This document shows positions 1-5,425 of a DNA stretch of 11,180 nt, in pieces. Origin of the DNA: Candidatus Latescibacterota bacterium (lineage in GTDB: Bacteria; Latescibacterota; UBA2968; GCA-2709665); NCBI GenBank assembly GCA_012271065.1, contig JAAXHE010000087.1, positions 446-11,625 of the forward strand, written 5' to 3'. Position 1 is the stretch's first letter; every line of letters begins with the position of its first letter. The translations under genes were made by a program, and so were the position numbers. The notes under the pieces are model-generated. The model worked only from the letters and a program-made list of their open reading frames with translations, was not told the origin of the DNA and did no database searches.

Positions 1-173
1 CTTGCGGTCGAAAACCTGCGTTGCGCTCCTTGTCTTCGGCCACAGCAGAGCGACTTTATCAACGGACTGTCAGCCGCCCGGTTTTCGGGGAACGACGACT
101 GTCTTCCCGACGCTCAACTTAGAAGGGAGTTTTGGAGTTCGCGGTTGGATTCGCCGATACAATACGTTAGCGC
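1..173. other. Window edge, no gene recognised
   Basis: No convincing gene is seen in these 173 bases. Open frames exist on both strands, but their translations are Arg/Ser/Pro-rich and match no family I recognise. The stretch lies downstream of the mannonate-dehydratase-like gene, yet I find no hairpin followed by a T-run on the minus strand. The only weak stem is around 75-90 (CCCG/CGGG) and it has no T-tail. Whether the operon continues past the window edge cannot be judged. Confidence 0.4.
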
Positions 174-1229
174 TCACGCGGTGGAAAGCACCGCCTGCAT
201 CATCGCCTTGATATAGCCGAACTGGAAGGCGAACGCCTGCTCGAAGCTCCCCTGCGCGCTGTGGCCGGGGGCGTGGTCCGGCACGACCATGTGCGGGTAT
301 CCGACGTCTTTCAGCGCCTGCATCAGCGTGTGCATATTCATGTCGCCTTCGTCGGGCCAGACTTCCTGGAACTTGTTGCGGCCGCCGAAGATATTTCGAT
401 AGTGGATCAGGTGGATCTTCTTCCGTTCGCCGAAATATCTGATGATGTCCGGCACCTCCGTGGCGGGATCCTCCACGCTCTCGGCCATGCAGCCCAGGCA
501 GAGATTCAGGCCGTGATAGGGACTCGGACAGATATCGATAAACCGCTTGAACCCCTCCGCCCCGCCCAGGACGCGGTCCACGCCCCTGTACCCGGGCGGC
601 AGCCACGGGTCGCAGGGGTGGCACGCCATGCGGACTTTACATTCCTCGGCGACGGGGATCACGCGTTCCAGGAAGAAAGTCACGCGCTCCCAGTTCTCTT
701 CGGCGGTGACGGGTTCGTCGTATCGCGGCGTTTCGGCGTCGGCCTTCGAGAGATCCCAGGTGGAATACCGGACGCCGCCGCGGCCCGGCGGCACACTCTC
801 CGTTCGCTGGTTCTCCATCTCGCACAGGAAATACTTGATGGCAGGAATGCCGGCCTCGCCCGTCGCCCGCACCATCCTGCAAACCCGTTCGATCTCCTTC
901 TCTCCCTTTTTCCAATTCCCGAGCATATAGTTGGGCACCGACCCGCCGTCTTCGTTGAACTGATGGAGCGGCAGCGCCACCATTTCCAGGTCCACGCCGT
1001 AACCCACGCACTTCTCGCGTTTCGCCGCGAGTTCCTCCGCATCCCAGCCCCGGTCCCGGTGGAAGGTGATATCGTTGGCGGCCATACTGTTCACGCCGTG
1101 GCGCGCGAGAAACCCCAGGTGCTCGTCCGTTGTGTTGAACCGCTGCGTACCCACGTGCATGCGGGGACTGCCCGTATCCCAGAGACCGTGGGGATCCGAC
1201 CTGCCGTTATCGGCTGATTCCGTCACCAT
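174..1229 (-). CDS. Mannonate dehydratase-like TIM-barrel enzyme
   Basis: This 351-residue protein belongs to the UxuA-type mannonate dehydratase fold. UxuA removes water from D-mannonate to give 2-keto-3-deoxygluconate in hexuronate breakdown, in the cytoplasm, using Mn2+. Family landmarks appear in order: ACHPCDPW (about 202-209), GLNLCLGCMAE (240-250), KIHLIHYRN (271-279), a GDMNMHTLMQAL helix (295-306) and VPDHAP (316-321). By family analogy the metal ligands would be His204, Cys244, His276 and Asp318, and all are present. The length matches the shorter (about 350-residue) bacterial form. The start at ATG 1229 is chosen because GGAGGGAGG (1248-1240, minus strand) lies 10 nt upstream. The open frame runs 11 codons further but has no better site. 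It is the last of four co-directional genes and follows an aldolase-family gene, which suits sugar-acid catabolism. The usual Arg before PDHG is Val here and the C-terminal segment diverges, so the substrate may be a different aldonic acid. Confidence 0.8.
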   Translation of the reverse strand: MVTESADNGRSDPHGLWDTGSPRMHVGTQRFNTTDEHLGFLARHGVNSMAANDITFHRDRGWDAEELAAKREKCVGYGVDLEMVALPLHQFNEDGGSVPNYMLGNWKKGEKEIERVCRMVRATGEAGIPAIKYFLCEMENQRTESVPPGRGGVRYSTWDLSKADAETPRYDEPVTAEENWERVTFFLERVIPVAEECKVRMACHPCDPWLPPGYRGVDRVLGGAEGFKRFIDICPSPYHGLNLCLGCMAESVEDPATEVPDIIRYFGERKKIHLIHYRNIFGGRNKFQEVWPDEGDMNMHTLMQALKDVGYPHMVVPDHAPGHSAQGSFEQAFAFQFGYIKAMMQAVLSTA

Positions 1230-1323
1230 GAAAAATTCGCCTCCCTCCGGCCCGCGTCGCACCCGCTGCAGACCTGTTGAACCCGTACTGCCTGATGTTG
1301 TGGCCCGGGATCCGTCGGCAACT

Positions 1324-2115
1324 TCATGCGCCTTCCAGTACTCGCCGCATTTCCTCGCCCCGGGTCCGGAACCAGTCCATCAGAATGCTGACATCCGTAC
1401 CGATGCAGAAGTGTTTCACGCCCATATCCAGATAGCGCTTCGCCTGGTCCGGCGTACTGATCTCCGCCCGCGGCGCGACGCCCATTTTCAACGACGTTTC
1501 GACGACGAATTTCTCCGCCTCTTTGACTTTCTCGTTTCCATATTCGCCCGGATGGCCGATACTCATAGAAAAGTCTCCAGGGCCGAACTGTACCATATCC
1601 AGGCCGCCCACGGCCAGGATCGCCTCCAGATTCTCCACCGCCGGCGCTTTTTCGATCATGACGGCGATGACGACGTCTTCCATGGCTTCGACGAACTCCG
1701 GCAGGCCGCCGGCCATACCGAATCCCATGTTCCGGCGCATGCTCGCCCCGTGCTGCCCGCCCGTCTTCGGCGTCTCGGCGCGCACCGCGTTCACGCACTC
1801 GCGGGCGTCGGAGACGTTCCGCACGTCGGCGAACAGCACATTCTGGATGCCCGCGCCGATCGCCCGAGACGCCAGGTGCGATCTCGGTTCCTGCTCCACC
1901 TTGATCATGGATGACATATCGTAGAGCTCGATCGCCCTGGCGAGGTTCTCAAACGTATGCAGGTCGTACGGCGCGTATTCCGACACGTATTCCACGTAGT
2001 CGTACATTCCGGTAAGCCCCACCAGCTCCATTACCGTCGGCCAGGGACTGTGTACGTGGGTCCCCAGGCTGGGCTTGTCCGCCTTCAATAACTCACTCAG
2101 TCTGTTTCTGCGCAT
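1324..2115 (-). CDS. HpcH/HpaI aldolase-family protein with altered active site
   Basis: This 263-residue protein has the fold of class II pyruvate aldolases of the HpcH/HpaI/citrate-lyase-beta family. These cleave 4-hydroxy-2-keto acids (for example 2-keto-3-deoxy sugar acids) into pyruvate and an aldehyde. Recognisable segments are YDYVEYVSEYAPYD (38-51), AIGAGIQNVLFADV (85-98), VMIEKAPAVENL (152-163), FGPGDFSMSIGHPG (177-190) and GVKHFCIGTDVSIL (232-245). The metal-binding Glu155 and Asp181 of the family are kept. The family EHAP motif is EYAP here (Tyr47), and the conserved Arg of the R-P motif is replaced near residue 73, so ordinary aldolase chemistry is doubtful. ATG 2115 is chosen because GGAGGAG (2127-2121) sits 5 nt upstream. 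An upstream in-frame extension of 44 codons is Arg-rich and unlike the family. Gaps of 139 bp to the upstream creatininase-family gene and 94 bp to the downstream dehydratase gene are consistent with one operon. Confidence 0.8.
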   Translation of the reverse strand: MRRNRLSELLKADKPSLGTHVHSPWPTVMELVGLTGMYDYVEYVSEYAPYDLHTFENLARAIELYDMSSMIKVEQEPRSHLASRAIGAGIQNVLFADVRNVSDARECVNAVRAETPKTGGQHGASMRRNMGFGMAGGLPEFVEAMEDVVIAVMIEKAPAVENLEAILAVGGLDMVQFGPGDFSMSIGHPGEYGNEKVKEAEKFVVETSLKMGVAPRAEISTPDQAKRYLDMGVKHFCIGTDVSILMDWFRTRGEEMRRVLEGA

Positions 2116-2254
2116 CCCGTCTCCTCCGGTGTTCCTGTGTCGTATGATGTCGGATGATCGTGTGCATCGGTCACTGGCGCGAGCGGCCTGCCATTGACAA
2201 AAAGCCAGCGGCAGCATCCTCCGCGACGGAACTCGACGCCGATTCAACGGACTG

Positions 2255-3001
2255 TTAACCGAACGGCTTCAGGGCGCGAATCTGTCTGACGTGTCCGGCC
2301 ACCTCATCAGCGGAAGCTTCCAGCATTCGCTCGCCGTTCTCGGCGCTCGCGACCGTGGGGTCGCCAACGCCGCCGTGCCGCGTACGCTGATCGAACCGGT
2401 AGTAGGAAGCCACGCCCGGCACCCGCATCCCGTCGCGTTCGCCATCGGCGTCCAGGCTGTCCGTGCGTACGAGTTCAGGACGGATCGCCAGAATCATCGA
2501 CGTCTCCGTTTCGCCGGCGTGCCCGGACCCTCCGGAGCCCAGGCGGCGTATCCTGTCCAGCGCGTCGCCGGATGCCCACGCCCAGCGTGAGTAGAACTCC
2601 ACGTCGTCGTCCGGATACCGTTCCATCAACCGCTGCAGCAGCACGGAGACATTCGCGCCGTTGCCGCCGTGGCTGTTCTGTATCAGAATCTTCCGGAACC
2701 CGTGCCCCACCATCGACGCCACAATATCCATCATCAGTAGAAGGTGCGTCTCGGAAACGGCGCTCACCGTGCCGGGATAGCGAATGTGATGCTGGGAGTA
2801 TCCCAGCCACTGCACGGGCAGCACGAGGACGTCGTCCGGGCAGCGTTCGTGCACCCGCCTGGCAACCTCGCCGCCGATCAGACTGTCGGTAAACACGGGC
2901 AGATGCAGGCTGTGCTGTTCGCACGAGGCCACGGGCATCAGTACCACGATATCCCGCGGCAATGCGTCGATCTCCGGGGACGTCATTTCAGCGAGAATCA
3001 T
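2255..3001 (-). CDS. Creatininase-family metal-dependent amidohydrolase
   Basis: This 248-residue protein is a complete member of the creatininase family (creatinine amidohydrolase, FAPy deformylase, MftE and relatives), cytoplasmic enzymes that hydrolyse amide bonds at a two-metal centre. Motifs in order are LMPVASCEQHSLHLPVFTDS (21-40), GYSQHHIRYPGTVS (67-80), NSHGGN (109-114), GHAGETETS (160-168) and HGGVGDPTVAS (209-219). Expected metal ligands Glu28, His30, Asp39 and His111 are present, and Glu164 is a likely further ligand. True creatininase carries Glu in the HYEN motif; here it is HGGN, as in the FAPy-deformylase/MftE-like branch, so creatinine is an unlikely substrate. Start ATG 3001 has AGGA (3012-3009) 7 nt upstream. 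It lies 76 bp after the deacetylase-family gene and before the aldolase gene, which suggests a shared catabolic task on an amide-containing compound. The real substrate cannot be read from the sequence. Confidence 0.85.
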   Translation of the reverse strand: MILAEMTSPEIDALPRDIVVLMPVASCEQHSLHLPVFTDSLIGGEVARRVHERCPDDVLVLPVQWLGYSQHHIRYPGTVSAVSETHLLLMMDIVASMVGHGFRKILIQNSHGGNGANVSVLLQRLMERYPDDDVEFYSRWAWASGDALDRIRRLGSGGSGHAGETETSMILAIRPELVRTDSLDADGERDGMRVPGVASYYRFDQRTRHGGVGDPTVASAENGERMLEASADEVAGHVRQIRALKPFG

Positions 3002-3077
3002 GTCTCATTCCTTTCATCAGCCAACGCGGACGTCAACAACCCGACGACACCCGAATGTCCGGACGGACAATAAACGC

Positions 3078-4094
3078 CTAACGCCCAAATGCATCAAGCA
3101 CATTCTGCACACACGCGCCAATACCGTCCAGGTCGTACCCGCCCTCCTGCACCAGCAGCGTCGGAAGGTCCGCCCGGGCGATTCGACGTCCGATTGTCTC
3201 GAATGTAGAGACCTGCAGACCGAACTTGCCAAGCGGGTCTTCCCGGCAGATGTCCACGCCCAGAGAAACCACCAGAAACGCGGGGGCGAACCGGTCCACC
3301 TCGATCAGCGCCCGGTCCAGGGTCTCCAGGTACCGGGTTTCGCCCGTGCCGATGGCAAGCGGCAGATTCACGTTCAGCCCGAGCCCGGCGCCCTTACCGG
3401 ACTCATCCGCGTATCCGCTGAAATACGGATACTCAAAATCCGGGTCCGCGTGGATGGAAACGAAAAGAACCGCATCCGACCCGTAGAAGATCGACTGCGT
3501 CCCGTTCCCGTGGTGATAGTCCACGTCCAGCACGGCCACACGACCGGCAGCGCTGAGGTATCTTGCCGCGGCCGCTGCATGGTTCAGGTAACAGTAGCCG
3601 CCGTATAGGTCGCCCGCCGCGTGATGCCCGGGCGGCCGGCAGAGCGCGTAAACCGACGGTTCTCCCTCCAGCAGCATCGCCGCGCCGGTCAGTGCGCAAT
3701 ATGCGGCCTCACGAGCCGCCGCGAACGTGTGCTCGAGAATCGGCGTCTGCGTCTCGAAGCTATAATATCCCGCCTGATGCACCGGATCGCGGGGCATGCG
3801 GACCGACGCGCGCGAAGCGAACGTGTCGGGGATCAGCCCGGTTTCGCTCCCTCCACCCCGATCCACCCACGCCGCGTGGACGCGCTCCAGGAAGCGCAGA
3901 TATCCCGCGTCGTGCACGGCCCGGATGGCGTCCATCGAGAATGCTCTCGGCGGCAGCACGTCGTATGTGCCTCGAATCGCGTCAAGAATCGCCTCCGCCC
4001 GCGCCGGGACGTCCGGATTCGGCCTCAGCCCGCCGCCGATGAACTGATCGCGCGGCGCGTGGCGGCTGTGGTTGGGTGAATAGATGACTTTCAT
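3078..4094 (-). CDS. Histone deacetylase family / acetylpolyamine amidohydrolase-like
   Basis: This 338-residue protein is a zinc deacetylase of the class II-like bacterial HDAC family, closest in motif pattern to acetylpolyamine amidohydrolases, which release acetate from N-acetylated amines in the cytoplasm. Signatures are GYYSFETQTPI (109-119), RPPGHHA (153-159), GGYCYLNHAA (165-174), LDVDYHHGNGTQ (189-200), SIHADPDFEYPYFSG (213-227), SLGVDICREDPLGKF (277-291) and QEGGYDLDGIG (316-326). Predicted catalytic His157/His158, Zn ligands Asp192, His194 and Asp281, and the transition-state Tyr320 are all intact. Length fits the family. The start is the ATG at 4094; no strong Shine-Dalgarno precedes it (only a GCGGG stretch), so initiation may be weak. 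It is the promoter-proximal gene of the four-gene minus-strand cluster and diverges from the sigma factor gene at 4262. A polyamine substrate is not certain, since partner genes point to sugar acids or amides. Confidence 0.88.
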   Translation of the reverse strand: MKVIYSPNHSRHAPRDQFIGGGLRPNPDVPARAEAILDAIRGTYDVLPPRAFSMDAIRAVHDAGYLRFLERVHAAWVDRGGGSETGLIPDTFASRASVRMPRDPVHQAGYYSFETQTPILEHTFAAAREAAYCALTGAAMLLEGEPSVYALCRPPGHHAAGDLYGGYCYLNHAAAAARYLSAAGRVAVLDVDYHHGNGTQSIFYGSDAVLFVSIHADPDFEYPYFSGYADESGKGAGLGLNVNLPLAIGTGETRYLETLDRALIEVDRFAPAFLVVSLGVDICREDPLGKFGLQVSTFETIGRRIARADLPTLLVQEGGYDLDGIGACVQNVLDAFGR

Positions 4095-4120
4095 TCAAAC
4101 CCGCAATGGTTGACCAATCG

Positions 4121-4140
4121 CCGTTCGAGTGTTTTCGTCT
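4121..4140 (+). repeat. Direct repeat copy 1 in divergent promoter region
   Basis: The 20 bases CCGTTCGAGTGTTTTCGTCT recur at 4226-4245 with 17 of 20 identical; the first 12 are exact. The two copies are on the same strand, 105 bp apart, on either side of an AT-rich promoter-like core. This placement suggests a protein-binding site or an upstream regulatory element, but no known regulator motif is recognised. Confidence 0.5.
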
Positions 4141-4190
4141 GAATCGATCGGGGATGCGCCTGCATGGCGTGAACTCTTATCGGGTATTTG

Positions 4191-4219
4191 ATTATATTTC
4201 TAGCAAATTGAGCGAGGAA
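4191..4219 (-). promoter_or_regulatory. Possible promoter for the four-gene operon
   Basis: On the minus strand an exact TATAAT occurs at 4196-4191, about 95 nt upstream of the deacetylase-family ATG at 4094. The -35 position 17 bp upstream (TTCCTC, 4219-4214) is poor. The same AT-rich island also offers TATATT (4193-4198) on the plus strand for the sigma factor gene, so promoters in the two directions may overlap here. The identification rests on the -10 box and the location only. Confidence 0.3.
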
Positions 4220-4225
4220 AACAAC

Positions 4226-4245
4226 CCGTTCGAGTGTCTTTATCT
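4226..4245 (+). repeat. Direct repeat copy 2, in leader of sigma factor gene
   Basis: CCGTTCGAGTGTCTTTATCT matches copy 1 (4121-4140) at 17 of 20 positions. It ends 5 nt before the GAGG Shine-Dalgarno of the ECF-WG gene (4251-4254), so a protein bound here, or an RNA structure formed from it, could affect expression of that gene. Function is inferred from position only. Confidence 0.5.
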
Positions 4246-4261
4246 ATAAAGAGGACTCATC

Positions 4262-5407
4262 ATGAACAATGACGCGCACCTGGTCCAACAGATTCTGACG
4301 GGTGACTCGCGAGCGCTCGAGCAACTCATACGGAAGCATCAGGGGTCTGTCTACACGCAGGCGTTGCTCTGGATGAGAGATCCAGAAGATGCCCGGGAAG
4401 TCGTTCAGGACGTCTTCCTCAAGGCTTACCAGAACCTGGCTACACTTAGACGCCCCGAGCGTCTCGACGCGTGGCTGAGGCAGATTTCCCGCAACGAATG
4501 CCGGAACCGGTTGCGTCGCAGACAGCCCGGCACACGGCCCCTCACCCGGGAGGAACCCGCCGTGGAACAGTCCGCCGAAGCACGGCTGATTCGAGGTGAG
4601 ACGATTGGTAGAGCCATTTCCGCAATCAACAGACTGCCCGCACTGGAACGCGACCTGCTCAAATCCCGCTATCTGGACGAGATTCCCTATGCGGACCTGC
4701 AAAAAATCCACGGCCTTTCGTATAAGGCCCTGACGATGCGCATACTCAGAGCCAAACGCAAGGTTCGGATTCAACTCGAAAAGAGCCTCACCGAATTCCA
4801 GTACACGTCCGACGAAGATGCCATATCGTCTGCAGCCATTCCTGACCCAACGTCAAAACAGCCGCAAAAAGGAGAACCCGCCGTGACTCACACGCCCTTT
4901 GAGTTTACCGCGCCGTACGCCGCGAAGAAAGACGGAAAATTCGGCTACATCGACAAAAACGGGGAAATGATCATCCCGCCCCAGTTCGAGAGAGCCCTGG
5001 GCTTTGTCGAGGGTCTCGGAAGGGTGGGCATTGGCGACAAGCAGGGATATATCGACGAAACCGGGAAGTTCGTCATTCCCCTCAAATTCGACGAAGCCCA
5101 CCCCTTCAGTGAAGGACTCGCGGGCGCACGAATCGGGGAACGATTCGGTTTTATCGACAAATCCGGCGCGTTTGCGGCGCCGCCTCGTTACGAACAGGTC
5201 GAGCACTTTTCCGAAGGCATCGCCGCCGTCAGGGAAAACGGCAAATGGGGATACATCAATCCAATGGGAGACTACATTGCCGAACCCCAATTCAACACCT
5301 GCTGGCCGTTCAACAACGGCGTTGCGCCAGTAATGGGAGATCGGAAATGTGGTTATATTGACATAACGGGCAGACCCATCTATCTCTGGAATACCGGTTC
5401 TCAATAG
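4262..5407 (+). CDS. ECF sigma-70 family factor fused to C-terminal WG repeats
   Basis: This 381-residue protein has two parts. Residues about 8-90 are sigma region 2 (EVVQDVFLKAYQNLATLRRPERL, then the DNA-contacting helix ending NRLRRRQ), and about 115-172 are region 4 (RLPALERDLLKSRYLDE followed by a helix-turn-helix ending RAKRKVRI), so it should direct RNA polymerase to particular promoters. After a flexible linker (about 178-212) comes a WG-repeat domain: five units starting at 226, 260, 294, 328 and 362, each with G-Y/F-I-D/N, the last cut short by the stop. The period is exactly 34 residues. No membrane segment or signal peptide is seen. GAGG (4251-4254) lies 7 nt before the ATG. No anti-sigma gene is adjacent: the next gene is convergent after 18 bp, so the WG domain may itself act as the control module. 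What it senses is unknown. WG repeats in other proteins are structural or ligand/protein-binding. Confidence 0.88.
   Translation: MNNDAHLVQQILTGDSRALEQLIRKHQGSVYTQALLWMRDPEDAREVVQDVFLKAYQNLATLRRPERLDAWLRQISRNECRNRLRRRQPGTRPLTREEPAVEQSAEARLIRGETIGRAISAINRLPALERDLLKSRYLDEIPYADLQKIHGLSYKALTMRILRAKRKVRIQLEKSLTEFQYTSDEDAISSAAIPDPTSKQPQKGEPAVTHTPFEFTAPYAAKKDGKFGYIDKNGEMIIPPQFERALGFVEGLGRVGIGDKQGYIDETGKFVIPLKFDEAHPFSEGLAGARIGERFGFIDKSGAFAAPPRYEQVEHFSEGIAAVRENGKWGYINPMGDYIAEPQFNTCWPFNNGVAPVMGDRKCGYIDITGRPIYLWNTGSQ
4868..4885 (+). promoter_or_regulatory. Internal Shine-Dalgarno and in-frame GTG at the sigma/WG junction
   Basis: AAAGGAG at 4868-4874 is followed after 8 nt by GTG at 4883-4885, codon 208 of the sigma-WG gene and in the same frame. 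Translation from here would give a 174-residue protein consisting of the WG domain alone. The position, precisely at the start of the WG part, is suggestive, but AAA-GGA-GAA is also ordinary coding for Lys-Gly-Glu, so chance is possible. Confidence 0.4.
4937..5407 (+). repeat. WG protein repeats, 102-bp period
   Basis: Five in-phase units begin at 4937, 5039, 5141, 5243 and 5345 with no insertion or deletion between them. Shared residues per unit are K/R-x-G-[YF]-I-[DN], then G at unit position about 9, a P/x-F/Y segment, and F-x-[EN]-G near position 26-29. The last unit lacks its second half. DNA identity between units is low, so this is an old protein repeat rather than a recent tandem duplication. 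Confidence 0.85.
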
Positions 5408-5425
5408 GTGTCTTCACTCCAACCT

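Noticed and set aside
261..1217. Long plus-strand open frame (318 codons) opposite the mannonate-dehydratase-like gene
   Set aside because: It is antisense to a gene with clear family motifs; its translation is His/Val/Arg-rich with no recognisable domain, typical of a shadow frame in GC-rich DNA.
1066..1914. Plus-strand open frame of 282 codons across the aldolase and dehydratase genes
   Set aside because: It overlaps two well-supported genes and their gap in antisense and shows no family motif.
59..2275. Shared 12-mer TCAACGGACTGT at 59-70 and 2244-2255, with weaker similarity extending over about 32 bases including a stop codon on the minus strand
   Set aside because: By rough hand estimate a match of this strength is borderline for chance in an 11-kb GC-rich window; no clear element boundaries are visible.
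3000..3608. Plus-strand frame of 202 codons opposite the deacetylase-family gene
   Set aside because: The complementary strand carries the complete HDAC motif set, and this frame has no domain signal.
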